This document shows, piece by piece, positions 23,265 through 31,758 of a DNA stretch of 64,000 bases. The DNA is taken from the NCBI GenBank assembly GCA_016786705.1, contig JAEUVV010000006.1:62001-126000 (forward strand). The letters are read 5' to 3'. The stretch's first letter is position 1; every line of letters starts with the position of its first letter. Under the pieces are notes generated by a model. That model had not been told where the DNA came from, made no database searches, and worked only from the letters and a program-made list of their open reading frames with translations. The translations under genes and the position numbers were made by a program. The stretch is from Taibaiella sp. (GTDB taxonomy: Bacteria; Bacteroidota; Bacteroidia; Chitinophagales; Chitinophagaceae).

Positions 23265-24284
23265 TTACCACCAAGGTCTGTCGCGCTTGAAGAGTTTCCA
23301 ATAGAAGTTAACAGAAATTGTGGAGTACATATCTTTCGTGGTCGGATCGCCCCTGAATTCACCGGCCGCATGTTTTGAACCGGGAAGGATCTCGTAGGTA
23401 CGGTCCGCCATTCTTTTAGCTTCACTGGCTTTATGGCCTTCATTTAAATAAGCGATATCAAATCGCTGCGGATCTATATATTGACCACTTACATCATCCA
23501 GGTAATCGGTAAAGGTATAACGCAATACGTATTCCATACCCAGGGACAGGCCTCTGCCGATATCAACTCTGAAACCGATACCTGCCGGTACGATCAGGGA
23601 GTAGCGACTATATGCTTCCGGGTACCCGGCTTTATCAAAATTTTGTCCTTCTGTAGCTAAAGGCCTTAAATCGACCCATCTTTTGGTATCGTTTTTGAAA
23701 TCGATCAAAGAACCACGGGGGTTGAAATACATACCACCAATACCGGCTACGAGATAAGGCTGGAACCTCGCTTTGGCCCTTCTGCCAAATTCCCAGTTGC
23801 CAAACAGCTGAAAAGGACTGATCTCAAACATGAAAGTACTTTCCCAAACATTTGTTTTCACATCAAGATTACGCATATAACGTTGTACCGGATCATCCGT
23901 AACCTTTTTGGCAGCTTGTGCGGCATCTTCATTCCATTTATCGTTGGCATAAAGCGTTCCGTTAGAAACACCTAAGCGAATAGCCAGGCCAGGTACATGG
24001 GTATATTTCGCGTAAATACCGCCCATACCTTTAAGATTGCTCCAATAGTCCCCGTTAAAATAGTGATTATCAATACGTTTTGTTCCTACGTCTGCCCATA
24101 AATCCGACATGCCATAAGTTACCCCTAAAGAAAAGCTGCGCTGATCCAGATATTTAATATCCGGCTGTAACCAGGCATGACGTTTCCTTTGTTTCTCTGT
24201 TTGCGCTTCCGCCTGGGTGGCAAAGCACATTGAAAAAGAAGCTAACAATCCAATATTTAGAGCTTTACGTAACAAATTTTGCAT
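23265..24284 (-). CDS. Outer-membrane beta-barrel protein, DUF6089/PorG-like
   Basis: The ATG at 24284 gives 339 residues; the longer frame starts at TTG. A signal peptide ends near AEAQ (about residue 27). The mature part is a strand-rich barrel: RSFSLGVTYG, LAIRLGVSNG, RARFQPYLVAGIGG-type hairpins and a final ISVNFYWKLF strand. The style fits DUF6089 proteins, which include PorG of the type IX secretion system. Proximity to ruvA and sprA makes that link attractive but not proven. A general barrel of unknown function is the alternative. Confidence 0.55.
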   Translation of the reverse strand: MQNLLRKALNIGLLASFSMCFATQAEAQTEKQRKRHAWLQPDIKYLDQRSFSLGVTYGMSDLWADVGTKRIDNHYFNGDYWSNLKGMGGIYAKYTHVPGLAIRLGVSNGTLYANDKWNEDAAQAAKKVTDDPVQRYMRNLDVKTNVWESTFMFEISPFQLFGNWEFGRRAKARFQPYLVAGIGGMYFNPRGSLIDFKNDTKRWVDLRPLATEGQNFDKAGYPEAYSRYSLIVPAGIGFRVDIGRGLSLGMEYVLRYTFTDYLDDVSGQYIDPQRFDIAYLNEGHKASEAKRMADRTYEILPGSKHAAGEFRGDPTTKDMYSTISVNFYWKLFKRDRPWW

Positions 24285-24398
24285 TTCTGTTATCAATTTG
24301 AGGGATGAAAGTAAAATATTTTCATCAAATATTAAAGCAAATCCTTAAAATTATTATAAAAACAGTCTTTTATGGACAAAACCTCATCATTTCCAGGC

Positions 24399-25904
24399 TT
24401 ATAGCTGATCTTTTATACCTAAAGTAGCATTGACTTTAGTGATTATTTCCTTAGAGAGCGCCGCATCATTTTTCAATACATGGCCATAAGAAGGGATCAT
24501 TTCTTTCAGTTTACTTTCCCAGTTGCTTTCCTTCAGCTGCCGGGAAAAACAGCGTTCCAGCATTTTGATCATGATAGGCACAGCTGTAGAAGCGCCCGGA
24601 GAAGCGCCTAATAATGCGGCGATACTTCCATCTTCCGCAGTGATCACTTCTGTACCGAATTGCAGTATGCCACCCTTATTTTTATCTCTTTTAATCACCT
24701 GTACCCGCTGGCCTGCGATTTCCAGGTCCCAGTCTTTAGCTAGCGCATTCGGGTAGTATTCCCGCAGCGATTGCATACGGTCCTCCGCGCTCTGCATCAC
24801 TTCTTTGATCAGGTATCTGGTCAAAGGCACATTAGCCAGGCCGGCACGTACCATCGGGTAAATATTATTGAGTTTTATAGAGCAAGGCAGGTCCAGCAAA
24901 GAGCCTTCTTTCAAAAATTTAGTAGAAAACCCTGCATAAGGGCCAAATAATAATTCTTTTTTGCCATTGATCACCCGGGTATCCAGGTGCGGCACAGACA
25001 TTGGCGGGGCTCCTACCGCGGCCTTTCCATAAACCTTTCCGGAATGGCGGGCAATAATTTCAGGATTGGTACAGCGCAACCATTGGCCACTTACGGGGAA
25101 TCCGCCAAAACCTTTACCTTCTTTAATACCTGATTTTTGAATCAGGGGTAAAGCCCGGCCACCGGCACCTACAAATATGAATTTGGTATTTACCCATTTT
25201 GTTTCCCCACTTTCCAGGTCTTTTACTTTTACGTTCCAGCTTTGCGGACCATTTTGCTCCAGGTCTTTAACTTCATGTTCAAAATGGAAAGATACGTTTT
25301 CCGAACCTTTGATAAAATCAAAAAGCTGCTCTGAAAGCGCCCCGAAATTAACATCGGTACCGGTAGCCATATAAGTTGCGGCCACTTTTTCATCCGGGTT
25401 CCTGCCATCCATGATCAGCGGGGCCCATTGTGCTATAGTAGCTTTATCTTCAGCATACTTCATATCTTTAAAGAAATGATGCTTGCTGAGGATATCATAA
25501 CGTTTTTTGAGGAAATCAACATTTTTATCACCGATCACGAAACTCATATGCGGCGTTTGTGACAAAAAGCCGGGCGCGTCTTTCAGCAATCCGTGTTCCA
25601 GCATATAAGCCCACAGTTGCTTGGACAATTCAAATTGCTCATTGATATCAAACGCTTTGCTGGCATCAACCGAGCCATCTGCTTTTTGCGGGGTATAGTT
25701 CAGCTCGCACAATGCGGCATGTCCTGTACCTGCATTGTTCCAGGCCCCGGAACTTTCCTGGGCGATTTTTCCCAGGCGTTCAAATATACCGATAGAAATA
25801 TCGGGTTGCAGTATCTTCAACATAGCACCAAGTGTAGCGCTCATGATACCGGCACCTACCAGGATCACATCAAAGGAAGAACTATTATTATTTACAATGG
25901 ACAT
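24399..25904 (-). CDS. mqo: Malate:quinone oxidoreductase
   Basis: The 501-residue product begins with an FAD-binding strand-turn (VILVGAGIMSATLGAML, about 14-30) and carries the Mqo motifs ESSGAWNNAGTGHAALCELNY (about 50-70) and GASPGASTAVPIM near the end. It oxidises malate to oxaloacetate on the cytoplasmic face of the inner membrane and passes electrons to the quinone pool. Length is normal. It is a single-gene unit with its own TAnnTTTG promoter. Confidence 0.95.
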   Translation of the reverse strand: MSIVNNNSSSFDVILVGAGIMSATLGAMLKILQPDISIGIFERLGKIAQESSGAWNNAGTGHAALCELNYTPQKADGSVDASKAFDINEQFELSKQLWAYMLEHGLLKDAPGFLSQTPHMSFVIGDKNVDFLKKRYDILSKHHFFKDMKYAEDKATIAQWAPLIMDGRNPDEKVAATYMATGTDVNFGALSEQLFDFIKGSENVSFHFEHEVKDLEQNGPQSWNVKVKDLESGETKWVNTKFIFVGAGGRALPLIQKSGIKEGKGFGGFPVSGQWLRCTNPEIIARHSGKVYGKAAVGAPPMSVPHLDTRVINGKKELLFGPYAGFSTKFLKEGSLLDLPCSIKLNNIYPMVRAGLANVPLTRYLIKEVMQSAEDRMQSLREYYPNALAKDWDLEIAGQRVQVIKRDKNKGGILQFGTEVITAEDGSIAALLGASPGASTAVPIMIKMLERCFSRQLKESNWESKLKEMIPSYGHVLKNDAALSKEIITKVNATLGIKDQL

Positions 25905-25926
25905 TGTGTTGATTTTTGGAATCCTG

Positions 25927-25934
25927 CAAAGTTA
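25927..25934 (-). promoter_or_regulatory. Promoter -7 element, mqo
   Basis: TAACTTTG on the minus strand, 22 bases before the mqo ATG. Confidence 0.55.
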
Positions 25935-26012
25935 AATGCATCACACTAAAGAATCAAGTGTTAATTTTCAGCTCAAGCTAAAAAAGTATATGTAAGTATC
26001 TATGGTAAAATA

Positions 26013-26571
26013 TTACTGCCAGAACCATTTTCCCGTGTGCTTAATGCGATTCCTGTTATAAACAGGCAGATTAACGGTCAGCACCACCCGGTGTTTCCCG
26101 ATTGCGTTGATTGTATACTTTTGCGTGGAGATGGCATAGCCATAACTTATATATAAATTACTGACCCCGATTACCGATCTTAGGAGTAATGAGCACATCA
26201 AAATTCGGGAACTTGCTGTAGTAAGCCACATCAACACCCAGGGCCATCATATTTCCAAAAAGTGTAGCCCCCCGGCCTTAGCCCCGAAGATCTGGTCCCC
26301 GTCTTTTTTAAATGAAGGGAAGTAAGTAGCCGTAGTAAAATATTCAAACCCATGGATTCCATGACCGGAACCTACAAAGGAAGTACGTGAGACACCGAGT
26401 TCTACAAAATAATTCCTTTGCATACCATTGCTGATCCGCAGGCAAAAGCACTGTTGTTAAGCTCAACTCCTGGAAGCATACGGGTACTGTCCGGTTGGGC
26501 TTTTGCCCAAAAAGGAAAAAGACAGCACAACAAAAGAAGCAAAATAGATCCCAGGCACTGCTTATTCATAA
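26013..26571 (-). pseudogene. Frameshifted outer-membrane protein pseudogene
   Basis: Reading from ATG 26571 gives a signal peptide (LLLLLCCLFPFWAKAQ) that ends at a stop after about 57 codons. The protein continues in another frame (RNYFVELGVSRTSFVGSG, then GFEYFTTATYFPSF), shifts again at a G6 run (minus strand, about 26268-26273), runs as GATLFGNMMALGVDVAYYSK, and shifts a third time before IGVSNLYISYGYAIST. The last piece ends at 26013 with WFWQ. Together the pieces make one barrel protein of about 180 residues. Three frameshifts in 560 bases mark a decayed gene. Sequencing error at homopolymers could explain one of them but hardly all. The family is not identified beyond an outer-membrane barrel. 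Confidence 0.7.
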
Positions 26572-26627
26572 GCATACATATAGATTAAGGCTAAAAGTGG
26601 ATTAAGGGTAAAAAGACTAATAAAAAA

Positions 26628-26647
26628 GTCCCGGGTTTAACCGGGAC
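26628..26647 (-). terminator. Terminator of paaA
   Basis: GTCCCGG and CCGGGAC flank a six-base loop; on the minus strand a T6 run follows. Confidence 0.75.
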
Positions 26648-26674
26648 CATTATATAAATATTTTATTTCCTATT

Positions 26675-27616
26675 TTAAGCGACGCTTTGCTTGGCTGCTT
26701 TCTTTTGGGCATGAGCCAGGGCCGCTTCACGCACCCAGGCGCCTTTTTCCCAGGCATTTTTACGCGCCTCCAGGCGTTGGCGATTACATGGCCCGTTGCC
26801 TTTCACCACATTCCAGAACTCGTCCCAGTTGATCTCACCGAAATCGTAGTGGCCGCGTTCTTCGTTCCATTTAAGGTCCGGATCGGGGATGGTTAAACCT
26901 AGGATATTGGCCTGCTCTACCGTAACATCAATAAATTTCTGTCTTAAATCATCATTACTGAAGCGCTTGATCTTCCAGGCCATACTCAATTTAGAGTTTG
27001 GAGAAGCATCATCATTTGGACCGAACATCATGATCGCAGGCCACCAGAAACGGTTCAGCGCATCCTGGGCCATCTTTTTCTGTGCCTCGGTACCATTGGC
27101 AAGGGTCAGCATGATCTCGTAACCCTGGCGCTGGTGAAAGCTTTCTTCTTTACATACCCGTATCATGGCACGGCTATAAGGACCATAAGAGCAACGGCAT
27201 AAAGGTACCTGGTTCATAATGGCAGCCCCATCTACCAGCCAGCCGATAGCACCCATGTCGGCCCAGCTTAAAGTCGGGTAGTTGAAGATAGATGAATACT
27301 TGGCGGTTCCGTCATGTAACTGGTCCAGCATCTGGTCACGGGTAATACCCAGTGTTTCCGCCGCGGAGTAAAGGTACAGGCCATGGCCGGCCTCATCCTG
27401 TACTTTAGCCAGCAAAACGGCTTTCCTTCTCAAAGAAGGGGCACGCGTGATCCAGTTACCTTCCGGTAACATCCCTACAATCTCACTATGCGCATGCTGG
27501 GAAATCTGACGAATCAAAGTCTGCCTGTATTTCTCCGGCATCCAATCTTTGGGTTCTATCTTTAATTCATCATCGATTTTCTTCTGGAAAGCTAACTCCA
27601 AGGTTTCGTTGCTCAT
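26675..27616 (-). CDS. paaA: Phenylacetyl-CoA epoxidase subunit PaaA
   Basis: The ATG at 27616 gives 313 residues. The product matches the catalytic PaaA subunit, a four-helix di-iron protein with iron-ligand segments [15 protein letters not shown] (about 75-90) and [12 protein letters not shown] (about 155-166), plus the family's FGPNDD and [18 protein letters not shown] sequences. PaaA with PaaB, C and E converts phenylacetyl-CoA to the ring-epoxide. None of the partner genes lies within the window, so it stands alone here with its own promoter and terminator. Confidence 0.9.
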   Translation of the reverse strand: MSNETLELAFQKKIDDELKIEPKDWMPEKYRQTLIRQISQHAHSEIVGMLPEGNWITRAPSLRRKAVLLAKVQDEAGHGLYLYSAAETLGITRDQMLDQLHDGTAKYSSIFNYPTLSWADMGAIGWLVDGAAIMNQVPLCRCSYGPYSRAMIRVCKEESFHQRQGYEIMLTLANGTEAQKKMAQDALNRFWWPAIMMFGPNDDASPNSKLSMAWKIKRFSNDDLRQKFIDVTVEQANILGLTIPDPDLKWNEERGHYDFGEINWDEFWNVVKGNGPCNRQRLEARKNAWEKGAWVREAALAHAQKKAAKQSVA

Positions 27617-27645
27617 AAATTGCAATAATTAATATTATCTGTATA

Positions 27646-27653
27646 CAAAGATA
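27646..27653 (-). promoter_or_regulatory. Promoter -7 element, paaA
   Basis: TATCTTTG on the minus strand, 29 bases before the paaA ATG. Confidence 0.55.
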
Positions 27654-27837
27654 GGAAATTACAAGTGAATGATAGAAACTACACAAGATTAATACTACAA
27701 ATACTTCAGAGGTCTTTTAAAAAAGATATGCTCATTTGTTTTAATTAATAATTATGTAAATAAAAAGCAGGATAAGAAAACGCCACAGTATCTTTACCGT
27801 TTGAACAATCAAAATAATTAGACTTTAAACAAACAAC

Positions 27838-28890
27838 ATGAATTCAAGTGTACTTGACATGCACCCCGGTCTCATTTGGGGATTTGCAATCACGGTAATT
27901 ATCATGCTACTTTTAGACCTAGGCGTCTTTAACAAAAAAAGCCACATCGTCTCCAACAAAGAAGCCCTAGGATGGAGTATCGTCTGGATATCATTGGCGA
28001 TGATTTTCTCTGGAGTGGTGTATTGGGTATTTGATCATGATGCCATTCCTTCAGCTCACCACACCGCCATCGATAAGTTTTCAGAATTTCAGGCGGCCTA
28101 TTGGATAGAAAAAGCCTTGTCGGTCGATAATCTATTTGTATTTATCCTCGTATTCAAATACTTCAAAGTACCAAGAGAACTACATCACAAGGCATTGTTC
28201 TGGGGCATTATCGGAGCGCTTATATTTAGAGCTATATTTATTTTTGCAGGTGTAGGTTTGATTAATGTTACCAATGTGGAAGCACCTTTCTTAGGAACTG
28301 ATGCTGACGGAATGGTAAGAAAAATCAATATTGTACTAACCATTTTTGGCTTCTTCCTCATCTTCGCTGGAATTAAATCTTGGGGCGGTCATAAGGATGA
28401 TGAAGAGGAAACTGATATGTCAAAAAATATAGCGGTAAGGATAGTACACAAATTGTATAAAGTAGCTCCAAGCTTTGATAGAGACAAATTTTTCACTGTT
28501 CAAAATGGTGTGAAAATGGCAACTCCTTTATTTGTCACTGTTTCTGTACTAGAGCTTACTGATTTGGTATTTGCAGTAGATTCTATTCCCGCAATTTTTG
28601 CCATTTCAAATGATCCTTTCATACTATACACTTCCAATATCTTCGCAATTCTTGGGCTTCGTTCATTATATTTTTTATTGGCGAACTTCATTCACAAGTT
28701 TAGCAAACTACCTTATGGTTTGGCGATAATTTTGGTATTTATCGGGGTAAAAATGTTGATTATGCCTTGGGTACATATCCCTTCACCAGTCTCTTTGGCA
28801 ATCGTAGGAGGCGTATTATTAATAGCTGTGGTAGCGTCATTAATAACTGCTGATAAAAACGATAATGCAGAAGTAGAAAGCAATTATTAA
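27838..28890 (+). CDS. TerC/Alx-family membrane protein
   Basis: The 350-residue product has about nine transmembrane segments with conserved acidic residues inside them: LLLDLGVF near 24-31, SVDNLFVFILVF near 94-105, and LELTDLVFAVDSIPAIFAI near 239-257. These features define the TerC family, which includes the manganese exporter Alx and tellurite-resistance TerC. A charged cytoplasmic loop (GHKDDEEETD) lies mid-protein. The role is probably divalent-metal export or stress tolerance. Its base composition is more AT-rich than that of neighbouring genes, which may mean transfer. A TerD-fold protein is encoded at the left end of the window, but nothing links the two directly. Confidence 0.85.
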   Translation: MNSSVLDMHPGLIWGFAITVIIMLLLDLGVFNKKSHIVSNKEALGWSIVWISLAMIFSGVVYWVFDHDAIPSAHHTAIDKFSEFQAAYWIEKALSVDNLFVFILVFKYFKVPRELHHKALFWGIIGALIFRAIFIFAGVGLINVTNVEAPFLGTDADGMVRKINIVLTIFGFFLIFAGIKSWGGHKDDEEETDMSKNIAVRIVHKLYKVAPSFDRDKFFTVQNGVKMATPLFVTVSVLELTDLVFAVDSIPAIFAISNDPFILYTSNIFAILGLRSLYFLLANFIHKFSKLPYGLAIILVFIGVKMLIMPWVHIPSPVSLAIVGGVLLIAVVASLITADKNDNAEVESNY

Positions 28891-28910
28891 TTAAGGTTTC
28901 CCATAAGCGA

Positions 28911-28946
28911 AAAGCGTGCAGATTTTAAAATCCGCACGCTTTTTAT
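28911..28946. terminator. Terminator between the terC-like gene and gltX
   Basis: AGCGTGC pairs with GCACGCT around a palindromic GATTTTAAAATC, followed by a T-run on the plus strand. Confidence 0.75.
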
Positions 28947-28965
28947 TTATTTATTTATGTGATGA

Positions 28966-30492
28966 TTAAGCTAATGCTGCAAGACTGCTTTTAACGCGCG
29001 CCTGTATCGCTTCTTTGCCAATAAACAGGGCTATGTCAAACACCCCGGGGCCAAATTTACCGCCAACCAGCATCACGCGTAAAGGCATCATTACCTCACC
29101 TTTTTTTACATTATGCGCGGCAGCGATATCGGTTAAAGATTGCTCCAGGACATCATGCTCCCAGGCAATATTATCCAGGCTGGCAACCCATTCGGTCATT
29201 ACCTTGGTCTTATCCTCGTTCCATTTTCCTTTAATGGCATCGATATCTAATATTTCCGGTGCTTTAAAGAAGAAGCCGGCCTGCTGTACAAAATCGCCCA
29301 GCAAATGGCAGCGTTCTTTTACCATACCGATCACCTGGTCAAGTTTACTTAAATCATCAATAGCAATCCCGGCTGCTTCCATGAAAGGTTTTACCAGTAT
29401 GGCCAGCCTGCTGTTATCTGCCCTTTGGATATGTTGCTGGTTGAACCATTTTGCTTTTTCATAATCAAACTTCGCTCCGCCCTTATTAACTCTTTCTATA
29501 GAGAACAGCTGCTCTAGTTGCTCCAGGGAGAAAATTTCCTGCTCGGTACCGGAACTCCAGCCCAGCATCGCCAGCATATTGATAAATGCTTCCGGCAAAA
29601 AACCTATTTCTTTAAATCCTTTAGTGGTTTCACCTGTTTTCGGATCGGCCCAGTCCATGGCAAAAACCGGGAAGCCCAGGCGGTCGCCGTCTCTTTTGCT
29701 CAGCTTGCCGTTTCCGTCCGGTTTCAGGATCAGGGGCAGGTGCGCCCACTTCGGCATCTCCGCTTCCCAGCCCAGGTATTTGTATAACATGATGTGTACC
29801 GGCGCGCTGGGCAACCATTCCTCACCACGGAAGGCATGAGTAATATTCATCAGGTAGTCATCTACCACCACTGCCAGGTGATAGGTAGGCATACCATCAC
29901 TTTTTAATAAGACTTTATCATCGACCACATTGGTTTCATGGCTGATGTCCCCACGGATCAGGTCATGGAAATGTACCGTTTCGTTTTCCGGCATTTTGAT
30001 GCGCACCACGTAAGGGGTGCCTGCGTTGATCAGGGCTTCAACTTCCGCCTCCGGCAAGGTCAAAGAGTTGCGCATTTGCTTGCGTGTCTTATGATCGTAT
30101 TGTGGAGAGGGATTTTCCGGTGTTTTTAAATTATTGCGCATCGCTTCCAGCTCTTCGGAAGTATCAAAGGCGTAGTAAGCATTGCCCTGTGCGATCAGCT
30201 GATCGGCATACTGCCGATACATAGGTTTACGCTCACTCTGGCGATAAGGCGGGTAATCGCCCGGCCTTAAAGGGCTTTCATCCGGGGTAAGACCGGTCCA
30301 GTCCAGGCAATCAAAAATATAGGCTTCCGCACCTTCAACAAAGCGGGTCTGGTCGGTATCCTCGATCCGCAAAACAAAAGTGCCGCCGTGTTTTTTGGCA
30401 AATAAATAATTGAACAAAACGGTGCGTACACCGCCTAAATGCAAGCCACCTGTAGGGCTGGGTGCAAAACGCACTCTTACCGGATTTATCAT
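28966..30492 (-). CDS. gltX: Glutamyl-tRNA synthetase
   Basis: The 508-residue class I synthetase charges glutamate onto tRNA-Glu. The HIGH-type motif appears as SPTGGLHLGGVRT (about 12-24) and the KMSKS-type motif as KLSKRDG (about 261-267). FVLRIEDTDQTR (near 40-51) is also typical. Length is normal for the bacterial form. It is a single-gene unit with a TACCTTTG promoter overlapping its start region. Confidence 0.95.
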   Translation of the reverse strand: MINPVRVRFAPSPTGGLHLGGVRTVLFNYLFAKKHGGTFVLRIEDTDQTRFVEGAEAYIFDCLDWTGLTPDESPLRPGDYPPYRQSERKPMYRQYADQLIAQGNAYYAFDTSEELEAMRNNLKTPENPSPQYDHKTRKQMRNSLTLPEAEVEALINAGTPYVVRIKMPENETVHFHDLIRGDISHETNVVDDKVLLKSDGMPTYHLAVVVDDYLMNITHAFRGEEWLPSAPVHIMLYKYLGWEAEMPKWAHLPLILKPDGNGKLSKRDGDRLGFPVFAMDWADPKTGETTKGFKEIGFLPEAFINMLAMLGWSSGTEQEIFSLEQLEQLFSIERVNKGGAKFDYEKAKWFNQQHIQRADNSRLAILVKPFMEAAGIAIDDLSKLDQVIGMVKERCHLLGDFVQQAGFFFKAPEILDIDAIKGKWNEDKTKVMTEWVASLDNIAWEHDVLEQSLTDIAAAHNVKKGEVMMPLRVMLVGGKFGPGVFDIALFIGKEAIQARVKSSLAALA

Positions 30493-30497
30493 GGATG

Positions 30498-30505
30498 CAA
30501 AGGTA
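30498..30505 (-). promoter_or_regulatory. Promoter -7 element, gltX
   Basis: TACCTTTG on the minus strand ends five bases before the gltX ATG, so the transcript would be nearly or fully leaderless. Confidence 0.5.
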
Positions 30506-30544
30506 GGGAATTTGAGATTTTTACAATTCCCGGAATAAATTAAA

Positions 30545-30574
30545 TGTGTGGTATGTTACGCAACAAACCACACA
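30545..30574 (-). terminator. Long palindrome, probable terminator of the first MORN gene
   Basis: TGTGTGGT and ACCACACA enclose TGTT-ACGC-AACA, so 12 pairs form with one A-A mismatch. On the minus strand TTTAATTTATT follows. It lies just after the stop at 30583 and about 50 bases before gltX, so an operator role for gltX is possible too. Confidence 0.5.
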
Positions 30575-30582
30575 ATTTACTT

Positions 30583-31551
30583 TCAGGACTTCTGTTTTTT
30601 CTTTTTCACCTTAGCGAAATCAACCATACGGAATATTTCTCCCATTCTTTGCTCCCGGTTATAATTCCTTGAAGCAACCCATTCTGGGCTATTATTTAAG
30701 AGTGCTAAGGCTGCTTTATCATATTCGGGATGAAGTGGTGCTTTCACAAAAGCATTGATAACTGCTCCATTTTCATCTAAATTAAACCCTACAATTACAA
30801 TTTTTCTTTTGCCTTTAGGAAGCTCAACATGCTCAGGTTCTTTTAGATTTTCCTGTAAATAGTCCTCCCATTTTGTCCATTTAGCCGGGGAGGATTCAGT
30901 ACGGCTTTTTGGCTCAGCCACAAGAGCCCCTTTTTCGTCATAACAGGCTTTAGTGACTACTTTAGAATATTCGTCAAATACAACCTCCATACTCTTTTTC
31001 CCATTCCGGCTATAGTAAGTCCAATTGGAAACCGGTCGCTTCGTAATTTTATGCAATATTCCGGTTGTTGCAACAGTACCATTAGAAAACCAGGAGATCC
31101 TCTTGAGCGTATCGTTCTCATTATAAATAGAATCGGCCAGTTGCCCGTTGCTGTACCAATATTTCCCGGTACCGCCTACCCTGTTGTTAAGAAAGTATAA
31201 CAGGCTTTTTAATTGCCCGTTAGGGTAATAGGTTTTCCATACTCCATTACGTTGATCGGCTTCATAAGCCCCTTCCCGGGAGATTGTGCCATCAGTGAAA
31301 TAATAGGTAAAATGCCCGTTCTTTATCTTCCGGTCAAAATCGGCATACTTACCCGACATTTGAAGCTGACCATTGGCAAGATAATAGTCTTTAACCATGA
31401 CACCAGAGTCCGTTTGGCTCAATTGTCCGGAAAAAAAGGCTTTTTTCTGATCACATTTTTTCCATTCATGATCATAGAATTCTTCCCGGCTTTGCCCGGA
31501 TGAAGCAAGTGTATAGAGTCCGGCTAATGTCAATAAAAGTAAATATTTCAT
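30583..31551 (-). CDS. MORN-repeat exported protein with TonB-like C-terminus (copy 1)
   Basis: The 322-residue product has a signal peptide (about 1-19), then several MORN/YwqK-type repeats with the core NGQL-x-SxY or YPNGQLKS (about 55-215). A C-terminal domain (about 245-315) shows the TonB-fold pattern IVGFNLDENGAVINAFV ... PEYDKAALALLNNSPEW. Such proteins are frequent in Bacteroidota envelopes, some annotated as YwqK-family antitoxins without proof. Beta-hairpin repeats suggest a binding scaffold. A paralogue lies upstream at 31759. Confidence 0.72.
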   Translation of the reverse strand: MKYLLLLTLAGLYTLASSGQSREEFYDHEWKKCDQKKAFFSGQLSQTDSGVMVKDYYLANGQLQMSGKYADFDRKIKNGHFTYYFTDGTISREGAYEADQRNGVWKTYYPNGQLKSLLYFLNNRVGGTGKYWYSNGQLADSIYNENDTLKRISWFSNGTVATTGILHKITKRPVSNWTYYSRNGKKSMEVVFDEYSKVVTKACYDEKGALVAEPKSRTESSPAKWTKWEDYLQENLKEPEHVELPKGKRKIVIVGFNLDENGAVINAFVKAPLHPEYDKAALALLNNSPEWVASRNYNREQRMGEIFRMVDFAKVKKKKQKS

Positions 31552-31584
31552 GCGTTAAGGTTATCTGAATATAATATAGGAACG

Positions 31585-31592
31585 CAAAGATA
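31585..31592 (-). promoter_or_regulatory. Promoter -7 element, first MORN gene
   Basis: TATCTTTG on the minus strand, 33 bases before the ATG at 31551. Confidence 0.5.
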
Positions 31593-31650
31593 ATATATAA
31601 TACATGCAAGTGTAAGACATGCTTTATTTGCAGCAAAGAAGAGCACATAA

Positions 31651-31740
31651 AAAGACCACGAATACATCGTGGCCCAACATCTTTTCTCGGGACAATTATC
31701 TCTTTCCTACCTGGTAAAACCCGCCCTGGCCGCTGAGGGC
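31651..31740 (-). pseudogene. Duplicated 3' end and terminator of the sugar dehydrogenase gene
   Basis: This stretch is a close copy of 32911-33001. It encodes the last residues of the dehydrogenase in modified form (GQGGFYQVGKR and stop, against DQGRFYQVGKK) and then its terminator stem (CCACG...CGTGG). It sits between the two MORN genes, so it marks a tandem duplication of the unit made of dehydrogenase tail, terminator and MORN gene. It may still terminate transcription of the upstream MORN gene. Confidence 0.8.
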
Positions 31741-31758
31741 ATACTATCATACATTGGA

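Noticed and set aside
27617..27837. Manganese riboswitch (yybP-ykoY) upstream of the terC-family gene
   Set aside because: The 221 bases are AT-rich with no conserved riboswitch helices that I could find.
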